DNA of 39,467 nucleotides from Candidatus Woesearchaeota archaeon (GTDB lineage: Archaea; Nanobdellota; Nanobdellia; SCGC-AAA011-G17; JAGVZF01): NCBI GenBank assembly GCA_016185565.1, contig JACPNH010000019.1:1-39467 (forward strand), read 5' to 3'. The translations under genes and the position numbers were made by a program. The notes below the pieces were generated by a model that did no database searches, was not told the origin of the DNA, and was given only the letters and a program-made list of their open reading frames with translations. Within the stretch, counting starts at the first letter, position 1. The number at the start of each line of letters is the position of its first letter. Below, one piece after another: positions 1 through 9,615 of the stretch.

Positions 1-1
1 G

Positions 2-505
2 TATTTTACTAAAGGCCCTAGGAGTTCTGCATTGACCTTTAAAATTAATGGTATAAACATGCACTGTATTAAGGGTCATGAAATATGTACGCTTGCTATA
101 GAAGCTTTAAGATTAGCTAATTCAAGGAATGCTCATACAGCCATAGAGATATTCTTTTTGAATAATGATGAGAAAACAATTGCCGTTGAAGTGCCCTTAT
201 GGCTAGAGCCAAATGAAATAGCATATTTCAAGGATTTATTTAAAAGCGAGCATCCTTTAACTGGGCATATAGATATATTAAGACTTGAAGATAATAAAAT
301 TTGGATTTGGGATTATAAGCCTAATTCATCTCAAGAAATATATGCGGCTACGCAAACCTTCTTTTATGCATATATGCTTAGCAAAAGAACAAATATACCT
401 CTAGGGAATTTTAGATGCGGATATTTTGATAGCAATTGTGCCTATGTTTTTAAACCCGCACAGGCTTCTGTAATAAAAGATAATACCTTAATTGACTACT
501 TATAA
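2..505 (+). CDS. PD-(D/E)XK nuclease-like protein (5' end outside window)
   Basis: The frame is open to the left edge, so the true start is probably outside the window; an internal ATG lies at 59. Numbering residues from the TTG at 32, the protein shows GHID (78-81), then a beta strand ending in D94-Y95-K96, then Q108-x3-Y112. This D...DxK plus QxxxY layout is typical of RecB/Cas4-type PD-(D/E)XK nucleases, which cut DNA using a metal held by these acidic residues and the lysine. It lies directly upstream of polB, with a TATA-like stretch between them, so it is probably a separate transcript. A repair or replication role is inferred from the fold and neighbour only. The N-terminal part of the domain cannot be judged. 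Confidence 0.6.
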   Translation, partial: YFTKGPRSSALTFKINGINMHCIKGHEICTLAIEALRLANSRNAHTAIEIFFLNNDEKTIAVEVPLWLEPNEIAYFKDLFKSEHPLTGHIDILRLEDNKIWIWDYKPNSSQEIYAATQTFFYAYMLSKRTNIPLGNFRCGYFDSNCAYVFKPAQASVIKDNTLIDYL

Positions 506-540
506 ATACTTTTAAATATGTTACAAAATTGTTTATTTTT

Positions 541-3006
541 ATGGTAAAACTACAATTTTATCCCATAGATTTTGGTTATGAAACAAATATTAGTGGAAAG
601 GCTATAATACAAATATTTGGTAGAACCTTTGATGGGAAAAGAATATGCGTTTTTGATCATAACTTTTATCCTTATTTTTATTTAATCCCTAAGTCCAATA
701 TAGATGAAATTACTGATAAGATAAAAGAAATAAATATAGTAAACAAAGACGAATCATATTATGTTATAGAATCTGAGGTACAAAGTCTTAAATTTAACAA
801 TAAACAAGTTAAGGCTATAAGGGTAGTTGTTAACCATCCCAGATCAATTAGAGTTATAAAGAGATTTATAGAAGCAAATTTTAATAATATAGATTTTGGT
901 GAATCTGATATCCCGTTTATTAGAAAATATGTTCTAGACCATAAACTTGCTCCATTATCGTTAACAGAAATTGAAGGAAATTTAATAGAGAGGTCTGACT
1001 TGGCTATAGATTTTGGAATAAATATAGATTCTATAAGAAATCTGGATACAGAATTTTTTAATAATCCTAAAATATTGTCTTTTGACATAGAAGCTTATAC
1101 GCAAGAAAAACGTTATCCAATAAAAGAAAGGGATCCTATGATAATGATTGCGTTTTCGGGCAATGACGGTTTTAAGAAAGTTATAACCTGGAAGAAATTT
1201 AAGTCTTTAAATGAATCTATAGAATTTGTAGAAGATGAACAAAGTTTAATTAAAAAATTTCTATCAGTAATAAACGAGTATAAGCCCGATTATTTAGTAG
1301 GGTATTTTTCAGATGGTTTCGATTTTCCTTATATTTATGCCAGAGCTAGAAAATATGAAGTAAAACTAAATTTTAGAAATTCAAAATTAAAATTGGTGAG
1401 AAGAGGAAATTATGGCTCTGCTAAAATCAAAGGTATAGTCCATTTAGATATTTTCAAATTCATAAAATCAATTATGTCTGGTTCTTTGAGGCTGGAAAAT
1501 TATAGCTTGGGCATAGTAGCTTATGAGTTATTAAATGAAAAAAAACTTGATGCTAACATAGAAGATATAGGTATAGTCTGGGATGAAAATCCTAACCAAT
1601 TGGAAAAATTTTGTATGTACAACCTGCAAGATGCAGACTTAACGTTGAAATTATGTGAAAAAATATTGCCAAATCTAAATGAATTAGTTAAGTTAGTTGA
1701 TATACCTATTTATGATGTATGTAGAATGGGTTATAGCCAATTAGTAGACTCTTATTTGGTTAAAAGAGCAAAAGAATACAAAGAAATCTTCCCAAATAAA
1801 CCAGATTATGGTTTAGTATCGGAAAGAAGAACACATACCTATAAGGGGGCATTTGTTATAAATCCAGTACCTAAATTTTATCAGAATATAGCTGTTTTTG
1901 ATTTTCAATCATTATACCCTAGTATAATAGTAACGCATAATATAAGCCCAATTACCTTAGTTAATGAAAATGGACATACTACGCCAGAAATAGAATTAGA
2001 AGATGGAAGAAGAGTCGTTTATCATTTCTCTAAAGAAGAAGGGTTTATACCAGCTGTTATAAGAGACATAATCATAAGGCGACGAAGGGTAAAAGAGCTT
2101 TTAAAAGAGGATTTTTATAATCCAGTTTTAGAAGCTAGGAGCTATGCATTAAAAACTGTGATGAATGCCACTTATGGTTATTTTGGTTTTTTTGGGGCGA
2201 GGTGGTATTCAAAAGAAACTGCAGAGGCAATTACAGCTTATGGAAGAAAATATATCCAAGATGTAATAAAAGAAGCGCAGAGACATAATTTTGACGTTAT
2301 TTATTCTGATACAGATTCTATATTTTTAGATTTAGAGAACAAAACTAAAGAAGACAGTTTAAAATTTTTAGAAGAGGTAAATAGAAAATTACCAGGATTT
2401 ATGGAGCTGGAGCTAGAGAACTTTTATATAAGGGGCATATTTGTTATGAAGAAAAATGAAGCTACTGGTGCTAAGAAAAAATACGCTTTAATCTCTGAAG
2501 ATGGAAGAATTAAAGTTAGGGGTTTTGAAACCATTAGAAGAGATTGGTCATCTATAGCAAGGGAAGTTCAAAGGGAAGTACTTAATTTTTTATTAAAAGA
2601 AAATTCTCCAGAAAAGGCTTTTGATTATGTAAAGAAAGTTATTACTGGTATAAGGAATAAAATAGTAGATAAAGAAAAAATGATTATACAAACTCAATTA
2701 AAGAAGAACATAGAACATTATGATTTGTTAAGTCCGCATGTAACTGTGGCTAAAAAAATGAAAGAAATGGGTTATTATGTTGTTCCTGGTGCTATAATAA
2801 ACTATATTGTAGCTCCTGGAAAGGGCAGGATAATGGACAGGGCAATGCTGCCAAATGAAACAGAAGATTATGATGCGGAATATTACATCAATAATCAAAT
2901 TATTCCAGCAGTAGACAGGATTTTTGATGCACTTGGCTACAATATAGAAGAGCTATTGAAAGGAAAAGAACAAAGCAGCCTAAAAAGTTTTTTTAAAAAT
3001 GAGTAA
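541..3006 (+). CDS. polB: Family B DNA-directed DNA polymerase with 3'-5' exonuclease
   Basis: Replicative family B polymerase, 821 aa from the ATG at 541; the frame extends to a TTG at 529, but the ATG suits the TATA-like sequence at about 510-520. The exonuclease domain shows motif I (D182, E184 in DIE), motif II ending in FD (D261) and motif III YxxxD (Y360, D364). The polymerase domain shows motif A DFQSLYPSI (D454), motif B with K538 and N542 (KTVMNATYG) and motif C YSDTDS (588-593, D590 and D592). All catalytic carboxylates are present. The C-terminus ends in QSSLKSFF (811-818), a consensus PCNA-interacting peptide. The last 8 bases overlap the start of the methionine aminopeptidase gene, suggesting one transcript. 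Confidence 0.97.
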   Translation: MVKLQFYPIDFGYETNISGKAIIQIFGRTFDGKRICVFDHNFYPYFYLIPKSNIDEITDKIKEINIVNKDESYYVIESEVQSLKFNNKQVKAIRVVVNHPRSIRVIKRFIEANFNNIDFGESDIPFIRKYVLDHKLAPLSLTEIEGNLIERSDLAIDFGINIDSIRNLDTEFFNNPKILSFDIEAYTQEKRYPIKERDPMIMIAFSGNDGFKKVITWKKFKSLNESIEFVEDEQSLIKKFLSVINEYKPDYLVGYFSDGFDFPYIYARARKYEVKLNFRNSKLKLVRRGNYGSAKIKGIVHLDIFKFIKSIMSGSLRLENYSLGIVAYELLNEKKLDANIEDIGIVWDENPNQLEKFCMYNLQDADLTLKLCEKILPNLNELVKLVDIPIYDVCRMGYSQLVDSYLVKRAKEYKEIFPNKPDYGLVSERRTHTYKGAFVINPVPKFYQNIAVFDFQSLYPSIIVTHNISPITLVNENGHTTPEIELEDGRRVVYHFSKEEGFIPAVIRDIIIRRRRVKELLKEDFYNPVLEARSYALKTVMNATYGYFGFFGARWYSKETAEAITAYGRKYIQDVIKEAQRHNFDVIYSDTDSIFLDLENKTKEDSLKFLEEVNRKLPGFMELELENFYIRGIFVMKKNEATGAKKKYALISEDGRIKVRGFETIRRDWSSIAREVQREVLNFLLKENSPEKAFDYVKKVITGIRNKIVDKEKMIIQTQLKKNIEHYDLLSPHVTVAKKMKEMGYYVVPGAIINYIVAPGKGRIMDRAMLPNETEDYDAEYYINNQIIPAVDRIFDALGYNIEELLKGKEQSSLKSFFKNE

Positions 3007-3892
3007 TGAGCAAAATTTTGAAGACTATAAAAAGGCAGGTAAAATAGCTGCTGAGGTTAGAGAGTTTGCAAAAAAAATAGTTAAGGTAGATGGTTCTTTA
3101 TTAGAAGCTACAGAATTAATAGAGCAGCAAATTATAAAACTTGGAGGAAGGCCGGCTTTTCCAATTGACATGTCTTTAAATAATATTGCTGCGCATTATT
3201 CTGCAACAATAAACGATAAAACAGTATTTAAAGAAAATAATTTAGTTAAGGTAGACATAGGAGTGCATATTAATGGAGCGGTGGCAGATACTGCTGTTTC
3301 TATAGATCTTGGAAATAACAGGGAGTTAATTAAGGCTGCTGAACTTGCTTTGTTAGAAGCCCTGAAATTGGTGAAGCCTGGTATAAAAATTCTCGAAATT
3401 GGAGCTGTTATTCAACAGACAATTCAAGATTTTGGGTTTTCTCCTATAAGAAATCTTTCTGGACATGGCTTAGAATTGTATAAGGTACACACTAAACCAA
3501 ATATTCCTAATATAAATAATGGGGATAAAAATATTCTACAAGAGAATCAGATAATTGCAATAGAACCATTTGCTACAAATGGGGCTGGGTTAATTATTAA
3601 TGGAAAGCCAAGTGAAATTTATGAATTAAAAATCAAAAAACCAATTAGAAATCAAAGTGCAAGGAAATTATTGAGTTTTATAGAACAAGAATACAGGACA
3701 TTGCCTTTTAATAAAAGGTGGCTGCTTAATAAATTTAACAATTTAGATGTGAGTTTAGGGCTCTCATTACTAGAAAGAGAGGGTATATTGTATCAGTATT
3801 CTATATTACCTGAGAAAAATGATGGTATAGTTAGTCAGGCTGAACACACGGTAATTGTAAAAGATGATTCCATTATAACAACAAATTTGTAA
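2999..3892 (+). CDS. map: Type II methionine aminopeptidase
   Basis: Removes the initiator methionine from nascent proteins. At 297 aa it has the usual length of archaeal type II MetAP. The five metal ligands are D86, D97, H156, E189 and E282, with the substrate histidine at H66. The insertion around residues 212-270 between the last two ligands matches the helical subdomain that marks type II enzymes. The ATG overlaps the end of polB by 8 nt, so translation may be coupled. Confidence 0.96.
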   Translation: MSNEQNFEDYKKAGKIAAEVREFAKKIVKVDGSLLEATELIEQQIIKLGGRPAFPIDMSLNNIAAHYSATINDKTVFKENNLVKVDIGVHINGAVADTAVSIDLGNNRELIKAAELALLEALKLVKPGIKILEIGAVIQQTIQDFGFSPIRNLSGHGLELYKVHTKPNIPNINNGDKNILQENQIIAIEPFATNGAGLIINGKPSEIYELKIKKPIRNQSARKLLSFIEQEYRTLPFNKRWLLNKFNNLDVSLGLSLLEREGILYQYSILPEKNDGIVSQAEHTVIVKDDSIITTNL

Positions 3893-3900
3893 TAAAAACC

Positions 3901-3908
3901 TTTATAAA
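3901..3908 (+). promoter_or_regulatory. TATA box for aIF1A
   Basis: TTTATAAA centred about 28 nt before the ATG at 3933. This spacing is expected if transcription begins at or very near the start codon. The same arrangement recurs through the window. Confidence 0.7.
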
Positions 3909-3932
3909 CACTTTTTTAGGATAAGTAACAAA

Positions 3933-4280
3933 ATGAGAGACGAAGAATTTTTTGATGAACAGCAAGGGGATATAGAAGGTCAGGAGTTTTTAAGAGTTAG
4001 AACTCCTAGAGGAAAAGAAACCCTTGGTATAGTAGAACAAAGACTCGGGGCATCAAGAATGAACATAAAATGCTTTGATGGAAAGATAAGAATTTGCAGA
4101 ATTCCAGGCAGATTAAAAAGAAAACTATGGGTGAGAGAAGGGGATGTTGTTTTAGTAGAGCCATGGGAACTTGGAGGGGATGAAAAGGGAGACATAATTT
4201 ATAAATACAAAAAAAACCAAGTGCAATGGTTGCAAAATAGAGGCTATATTAAATCAGTAGAAGAATCTGAAGAATTCTAG
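3933..4280 (+). CDS. eif1A: Translation initiation factor aIF1A
   Basis: Archaeal homologue of eIF1A and bacterial IF1, which binds the ribosomal A site during initiation. 115 aa with one S1-type OB fold (about residues 20-95), including the family stretches [20 protein letters not shown] and [13 protein letters not shown]. Short acidic tails flank the fold. It has its own TATA box and lies 2 nt upstream of the KH-domain gene, forming a small translation/ribosome-assembly operon. Confidence 0.96.
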   Translation: MRDEEFFDEQQGDIEGQEFLRVRTPRGKETLGIVEQRLGASRMNIKCFDGKIRICRIPGRLKRKLWVREGDVVLVEPWELGGDEKGDIIYKYKKNQVQWLQNRGYIKSVEESEEF

Positions 4281-4282
4281 AT

Positions 4283-4825
4283 ATGTATGAGGATCAGTTA
4301 AAAATAAATAAGGATAGAATTCCAATTTTAATTGGAAAAAATGGGTCTGTTAAAAAACAAATAGAGATAAAAACACAAACAAAAATAACAATTGATTCTA
4401 AAGAAGGCGATATTTTTATTAGAGGTAATGAATCATATGAGGTTTATATAGCAAAAATTATTGTTCTGGCCATTTCTCGGGGATTTAATCCTGATATTGC
4501 ATTGATGTTGAAAAATGAAAATACTATTTTAGAGATACTTGATATCAAAGATTATGCAGGGCGGTCTAAAACAAAAATAATTAGGGCTAAGTCAAGAGTG
4601 ATAGGCACTAAGGGCAAATCAAAAAAATTAATAGAGCAATTGACTGATACTGATGTATGTGTTTATGGAAAGACTATATCTATAATTGGCAAAGTAGAAA
4701 ACGCTATTATGGCGAGGAGAGCAGTTGAAATGTTGCTTGGAGGCTCTAAACATGGGAATGTGTACAGCTGGTTAGAAAAACAGCAACATCATCTTAGAGA
4801 GCAAAAACATTTAAACAATTATTAA
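4283..4825 (+). CDS. KH-domain RNA-binding protein, Dim2/Pno1-like
   Basis: 180 aa with two KH modules: the first has the GxxG loop in IGKNG (17-21), the second in IGTKGK (107-112). The layout matches archaeal Dim2p, a relative of Pno1/Dim2, which acts in small-subunit rRNA maturation near the 16S 3' end. In many archaea this gene sits with aIF1A and a RIO1 kinase; here aIF1A is 2 nt upstream and no kinase lies between them. The C-terminal tail is rich in H, Q and K. Confidence 0.9.
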   Translation: MYEDQLKINKDRIPILIGKNGSVKKQIEIKTQTKITIDSKEGDIFIRGNESYEVYIAKIIVLAISRGFNPDIALMLKNENTILEILDIKDYAGRSKTKIIRAKSRVIGTKGKSKKLIEQLTDTDVCVYGKTISIIGKVENAIMARRAVEMLLGGSKHGNVYSWLEKQQHHLREQKHLNNY

Positions 4826-4833
4826 TACATTTA

Positions 4834-5733
4834 TTAATACATTTCTTCCAGACGCTTAATACGTGAATCTATGGGTGGGTGGGTGGAAAATAAATTGTTA
4901 AAATTGCCGCCTAAGTTTCTTAATGGGTTTTCTATATATAGGTGGGCTGTTGCTTTATTAGCAGTGTCTACCATTTTGTCTTTGTCATTTTTTATTTTTT
5001 TTAATGCATTAGCCAGTCCATGTGGATTTCTGTTCAATAAAGCGCCGTCTGCATCAGCAAGATATTCACGTTGCCTAGAAACAGCAAATTTTATTAGCTG
5101 GGCAATTAAAGGTGCTAAAATTGCTAGAATAGCACCAATAAGTACTGCGATTATTAATATGCCTCCACTACCTCTTTGATGTTTTTGTCTAGGAGACCAC
5201 AAAAAGCTTCTTAACAAAAAATCGCTTAATAAAGCAATTATCCCCACCAATATAGCAATTAGCATCATTAGTCTTACGTCATAGTTTTTTATATGGCTTA
5301 ATTCATGTGCAATAACACCTTCAAGCTCCTCACGGTTCATATTTTTTCTTAATCCGCTGGTGACTGTTACAGATGCGTGCTTATAGTCACGGCCTGTGGC
5401 AAATGCATTCATAGAATTTTCTTGAATAATGTATACTTTTGGTGTTGGAATTCCTGAGGCAATAGCAAGGCCTTCTACTGTGTTGACTAAATAAGGATCG
5501 TCTTTTTTGGTTACTTCTTTAGCATTACTCATGGCTAAAATTAATTTGTCACCAGAATAATAGCCAATAAGAATCATTATTAATGATATAATAAACGCTA
5601 CTAATAATCCAAAAGTTGCGGTAGCAAAGATATAGCCAAGAATATAACCTAGGACCATAATAATAACCAAGAATGAAAATATCAACAAATATGAATTTCT
5701 TTTGTTCTTAGAAACTTGTTCATAGATGTTCAT
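4834..5733 (-). CDS. htpX: HtpX-like M48 membrane zinc metalloprotease
   Basis: 299 aa. Two membrane segments (about 16-36 and 38-58), then a cytoplasmic protease region with HELSH (143-147; zinc ligands H143 and H147, catalytic E144), two more hydrophobic segments, and a third ligand E223 in REYLADADGA. This matches HtpX, which degrades misfolded membrane proteins. It is the last gene of a lemA-membrane protein-htpX operon and overlaps the preceding gene by 14 nt. A second htpX is at 36777-37616; this copy differs in having the LemA partner. Confidence 0.95.
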   Translation of the reverse strand: MNIYEQVSKNKRNSYLLIFSFLVIIMVLGYILGYIFATATFGLLVAFIISLIMILIGYYSGDKLILAMSNAKEVTKKDDPYLVNTVEGLAIASGIPTPKVYIIQENSMNAFATGRDYKHASVTVTSGLRKNMNREELEGVIAHELSHIKNYDVRLMMLIAILVGIIALLSDFLLRSFLWSPRQKHQRGSGGILIIAVLIGAILAILAPLIAQLIKFAVSRQREYLADADGALLNRNPHGLANALKKIKNDKDKMVDTANKATAHLYIENPLRNLGGNFNNLFSTHPPIDSRIKRLEEMY

Positions 5734-6298
5734 CTTTTTTCTTGTAAAGTTTTTTGTAGCCTATCCAAAGCACGATTAACAGCTCTAAAAATAATATTAT
5801 CACTCTTATGTATTTATTCTGCTCCATCAGGAACCTCATGGTTGCATAAAATAAAGTGGCTATTCCACCATACATAAAGCCAGAGCCTATAAATTCTATT
5901 TTAAATAAGACCCCAAAAACTATTGCTACGATTCCGATTAAGGCGATTATTATAAATGAAAGGTTGCTATGCTTTTTTGTTGCATCTTCGAGATATTTTT
6001 GGCAATAATCGCACTTAGCAAAAATAGGACATTTATCTTTTGTGTAATTGAAAAGAGGCTGGCCTTTTTCATTGTAACAGTTTTTTACTTCTTGTGTTTC
6101 GTATACATAGTTGCAGCTTTCGTTTACTATTTCAGCTAGATATGGTTTTTCATAAGGACGATAAGGGCCGCTAATAGTGTAGTTGCAGTAAACATCATAC
6201 TTTGGAGTTTCGTAAAATGCTTCCATTGAAACTATAACAAGGGCAGTGAAAATAACAGCTATTCCAACTATTATAGCTATTTGTTTTATATCTGCCAT
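5720..6298 (-). CDS. Membrane protein of unknown function in lemA-htpX operon
   Basis: 192 aa, family not recognised. An N-terminal membrane segment (about 7-26) is followed by a roughly 85-residue presumably extracytoplasmic stretch with several cysteines, including CDYC, then three hydrophobic segments (about 113-133, 138-158, 165-181) and a lysine-rich tail. It starts 2 nt after lemA ends and overlaps htpX by 14 nt, so the three are surely co-transcribed. The cysteines could form disulfides. A role with the protease is inferred from position only. Confidence 0.85.
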   Translation of the reverse strand: MADIKQIAIIVGIAVIFTALVIVSMEAFYETPKYDVYCNYTISGPYRPYEKPYLAEIVNESCNYVYETQEVKNCYNEKGQPLFNYTKDKCPIFAKCDYCQKYLEDATKKHSNLSFIIIALIGIVAIVFGVLFKIEFIGSGFMYGGIATLFYATMRFLMEQNKYIRVIILFLELLIVLWIGYKKLYKKKDEHL

Positions 6299-6300
6299 TT

Positions 6301-6861
6301 TCAGAATTTTACTTTGACTGGCTTTTTTGCCTCGCTTTCTGCTTCAAAGAATTCATATTGCTCTTTGAAATTGAACATTCCAGCCATAACATTCCCAGGG
6401 AAGCTTTGTCTTGAGTTGTTGTAGCTTAAAACATTTTGGTTATAGAATTGTCTTGAGAATGCTATTTTGTTTTCAGTGGCAGAAAGCTCTTCTTGTAACA
6501 TCTGGAAATTTTCAGTAGCCCTTAATTGAGGATAGTTTTCTGCTACTGCGAATATAGTCTTTAAGGCTCCTGCAAGCGTATTTTCTATTCTTGCCTTTTC
6601 TTTTAAGGAAGTGGCTTTTAACATCGAGGCTCGGGCGTTAGTTATTTCTGTCAAGGTTTCACGCTCATGCTTCATATAGCCCTTTACTGTCTCTACTAGA
6701 TTCGGTATTAAATCATAACGTCTTTTAAGCTGAACATCGATCTGACTCAATGCTTCTGATATTCTGTTTCTTAATACTATAAATCTATTATAGACTGCAA
6801 TAAACCATATTATTAGGATTGCGATAATAGCTATTATAATCCATAATACTATATTTGCCAT
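6301..6861 (-). CDS. lemA: LemA family protein
   Basis: 186 aa with one N-terminal membrane anchor (about 3-23) followed by the LemA helical bundle. Family stretches include FIVLRNRISEALSQIDVQLKR, DLIPNLVETVKGY and the later ENFQMLQEELSATENKIAFSR. LemA proteins are membrane-anchored and commonly co-encoded with HtpX, as here; their molecular role is not settled. First gene of the operon, divergent from top6B with about 83 nt between start codons. Confidence 0.93.
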   Translation of the reverse strand: MANIVLWIIIAIIAILIIWFIAVYNRFIVLRNRISEALSQIDVQLKRRYDLIPNLVETVKGYMKHERETLTEITNARASMLKATSLKEKARIENTLAGALKTIFAVAENYPQLRATENFQMLQEELSATENKIAFSRQFYNQNVLSYNNSRQSFPGNVMAGMFNFKEQYEFFEAESEAKKPVKVKF

Positions 6862-6914
6862 GTTTTAAGGCTCTATAACCCAATATTTAAAGCTTTTTGT
6901 TTTTAGCAACAAAT

Positions 6915-6922
6915 TTTATAAA
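6915..6922 (+). promoter_or_regulatory. TATA box for top6B
   Basis: TTTATAAA centred about 26 nt before the ATG at 6945, consistent with a leaderless top6B-top6A transcript. Confidence 0.65.
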
Positions 6923-6944
6923 GGCTTGAAATTTAATTGAGAAA

Positions 6945-8549
6945 ATGGCAGAGGAAAAAAAAGAGCCGATAGCAATCGAACTTGCAAAGAAACAGAGAGA
7001 GATATCTATATCAGAATTCTTCACAAAAAACAGGCATCTTCTTGGCTTCGATAACCCTACAAGGGCTTTAATGATGACAGTGAAGGAGTGTGCTGATAAC
7101 GCACTAGACGCAACAACTGAAATGAAAATTCTTCCTGAAGTTATAGTGAAAATAGACCAGTTAGCAGAAGATAGATTTAAAATTACAGTTGAGGATAATG
7201 GTCCTGGAATTGTCAAGAAACAGATACCAAATGTATTTGCAAGATTACTTTATGGAAGTAAGTTTCATACCTATAAGCAACAAAGAGGCCAACAAGGTTT
7301 GGGCGTCTCAGCAGCATTGCTCTATTCACAATTAACCACAGGAAAACCAACTAAAATTACTTCAAAAATAGATCCTAAAAAGCCAGCCCATTACTATGAA
7401 CTTGGAATTAATACCAAAACTAATGAGCCAGAAATATTTGAAGAGAGGGATATAGAATGGGAAAAAGATCATGGGACAAAAATAGAACTTGAAATAGAAG
7501 CAAAATACCAAAAAGGAAAGCAGAGTGTTGATGAATATATTAAGCAGGCAGCAATTTCAAACCCACATGCACATATAATTTACACTACACCAGAAGGAGA
7601 AAAAGTAGAATATATCAGGGCTACTAATGAACTGCCTAAGGAAAGCAAAGAAATAAAGCCTCATCCCCATGGCATAGAGCTGGGAATATTAATAAAGATG
7701 TTGCATGATACAACAGCTAATACAGTACAAGGATTTTTACAAAATGATTTTTCTAGAATAGGGCCTGGAACTGCTAAAGAAATAATAGATGATGCTAGAC
7801 TTTCTATAAATAAGCCAAAGAATTTAGAAAGAGAAGACATAGAAAGGTTGTTTAATACTTTACAAAATGCAAAAGTTATTGCCCCTCCGACAGATTGCTT
7901 AAGTCCGATTGGACAAGAAACTTTAGAAAAAGGATTAAGAAAAGAGATAAATGCTGATTTTTATGTTACTACCACAAGACCCCCTACAGTTTATAGAGGC
8001 TTTCCTTTTCAAATAGAAACAGCAATAGTTTTTGGTGGCGAACTTGAAAAGGAGGCTCAAGTCAGATTGTTAAGATTTGCAAACAGAGTTCCTTTATTGT
8101 ATCAGCAAGGAGCTTGTGCAATTACAGAAGCTGTAATGCAGACAAACTGGAAGTCATATGGATTGCAGCAGTCCGGTGAAAATCTACCAATAGGACCAGC
8201 AGTTATAGTAGTTCATATGGCTTCGGTGTGGGTTCCATTTACGAGCGAGGCTAAAGAAGCCATAGCTCATTATGATGAGATAATAAAGGAAATTAAGCTG
8301 GCATTACAAGAATGCGGAAGAAAACTTGCTTCTTATATAAGACATAATGTAAGGGCTGAGGAGCAGAAAGAAAGAATAAGCTTGTTTGAGAAATATATAC
8401 CGGAGCTTGCACAGTCTTTAAGTGTTTTAAGCGGAGAAAAGAAATTTAGCATAGAAGAAAATCTAAGGAAAATCTTGAAGAAAAACATGTCTATGCTGCT
8501 GGAAGAAAACGGATTGAATGAAAATGACAAAGAAGCAAATAAAAAGTAA
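6945..8549 (+). CDS. top6B: DNA topoisomerase VI subunit B (ATPase)
   Basis: ATPase subunit of the type IIB enzyme that relaxes and decatenates DNA. 534 aa. The GHKL fold shows motif N (E48, N52 in ECADNALDA), motif G1 DNGPG (84-88) and motif G2 GQQGLG (115-120). The transducer region carries the conserved WVPFTSEAKEA with the ATP-sensing switch lysine. The C-terminal helix precedes the overlap with top6A. It overlaps top6A by 32 nt, which suits co-translation of the two subunits. Confidence 0.97.
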   Translation: MAEEKKEPIAIELAKKQREISISEFFTKNRHLLGFDNPTRALMMTVKECADNALDATTEMKILPEVIVKIDQLAEDRFKITVEDNGPGIVKKQIPNVFARLLYGSKFHTYKQQRGQQGLGVSAALLYSQLTTGKPTKITSKIDPKKPAHYYELGINTKTNEPEIFEERDIEWEKDHGTKIELEIEAKYQKGKQSVDEYIKQAAISNPHAHIIYTTPEGEKVEYIRATNELPKESKEIKPHPHGIELGILIKMLHDTTANTVQGFLQNDFSRIGPGTAKEIIDDARLSINKPKNLEREDIERLFNTLQNAKVIAPPTDCLSPIGQETLEKGLRKEINADFYVTTTRPPTVYRGFPFQIETAIVFGGELEKEAQVRLLRFANRVPLLYQQGACAITEAVMQTNWKSYGLQQSGENLPIGPAVIVVHMASVWVPFTSEAKEAIAHYDEIIKEIKLALQECGRKLASYIRHNVRAEEQKERISLFEKYIPELAQSLSVLSGEKKFSIEENLRKILKKNMSMLLEENGLNENDKEANKK

Positions 8550-9615
8550 GGAGGAATTGGAGTTTTTCGGAAAGAAATTAGTTGATCAGGTTGATAAAGG
8601 AAAAAATCCCGAAATAAAATTTACTCTGAGAAATTTAAGCAATATTGTATTTGACAAAAAATCTGAGACGTTAAAACTTGGAGACAAGACTGGTTCTAGG
8701 TCATTTTTTAATGTTGCACACTCAAAAAAATTCTTGCAAACTGTTGAGGTGGCTAGTATAATAAAAAAAGAGTTGCTTGAATCTGGGAAACACGAACATT
8801 TGAGAGGAATTTTCTATATGAGCAAAAGAACGATTCCAGGAACTAATGTGAACATAGTTGATGATCAAATAGAAAGCGATAAATCCATCGAGGATCTCGA
8901 GGTCATAACAGGATTGTCTAGAGAGCAAATGCATGTATCCGCAAATAAGATGGGGAGCATGATAGGCAATGTAATCCTCGAAGATTCAGGTGATACAATT
9001 GATTGCAGCAAACTTGGCAAGGGAGGATATTCTATACCCTCTATTACTGACGAGCTTGAGTTTAAGAAAATAAAAGCAAAATATGTTCTTTATATGGAAA
9101 AAGCATCTACTTTTGAAAGGCTTGCTGAAGACAAGTTCTGGGACAAAAATGATGCAATAATTATAACTTCACAAGGCCAAACTACTAGAGGCATTAGGAG
9201 ACTATTACAGAGAATTTCTGAAGAAGAAAATCTCCCTATTTATGTTTTAGTAGATAATGATCCTTGGGGGTATTATATCTACTCTGTAATTAAATATGGA
9301 TCAATAGCACTTGCCTTTGCTTCAGAGAGACTTACTATACCTAATGTAAAATTTATAGGAATTTCTTGCGATGATATAATAAAATATGATCTGAAAAGAC
9401 AACTTATTAAGTTTACAGACCAAGACAGGACTAGATTAAAACAGATTACGGATTATGAATGGTTTAGAAATAATAAAGACTGGCAAAGACAATTTAAAAT
9501 GATGAAATATAATGACTCTAAGGTTGAAATTCAGGCATTAAGTTCTAAAGGAATAAGTTTTATTAGTGATATATATTTAGTTAATAAAATAAAAAATAAA
9601 GAATTCTTAGACTAA
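8518..9615 (+). CDS. top6A: DNA topoisomerase VI subunit A (Spo11-like)
   Basis: Catalytic subunit, related to Spo11, which breaks DNA through a covalent tyrosine link. 365 aa. The winged-helix (CAP-like) domain carries catalytic Y100 in GIFYMSKR. The Toprim domain has E194 in YMEKAS and D246/D248 in LVDNDPWG for magnesium. The ATG at 8518 lies inside top6B; a second ATG two codons later is equally possible. The stop overlaps the convergent endonuclease gene by 9 nt. Confidence 0.97.
   Translation: MKMTKKQIKSKEELEFFGKKLVDQVDKGKNPEIKFTLRNLSNIVFDKKSETLKLGDKTGSRSFFNVAHSKKFLQTVEVASIIKKELLESGKHEHLRGIFYMSKRTIPGTNVNIVDDQIESDKSIEDLEVITGLSREQMHVSANKMGSMIGNVILEDSGDTIDCSKLGKGGYSIPSITDELEFKKIKAKYVLYMEKASTFERLAEDKFWDKNDAIIITSQGQTTRGIRRLLQRISEEENLPIYVLVDNDPWGYYIYSVIKYGSIALAFASERLTIPNVKFIGISCDDIIKYDLKRQLIKFTDQDRTRLKQITDYEWFRNNKDWQRQFKMMKYNDSKVEIQALSSKGISFISDIYLVNKIKNKEFLD

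Noticed and set aside
759-1088. 109-codon open frame antisense to polB
   Set aside because: Lies fully inside the exonuclease region of polB and has no promoter or protein-like features.
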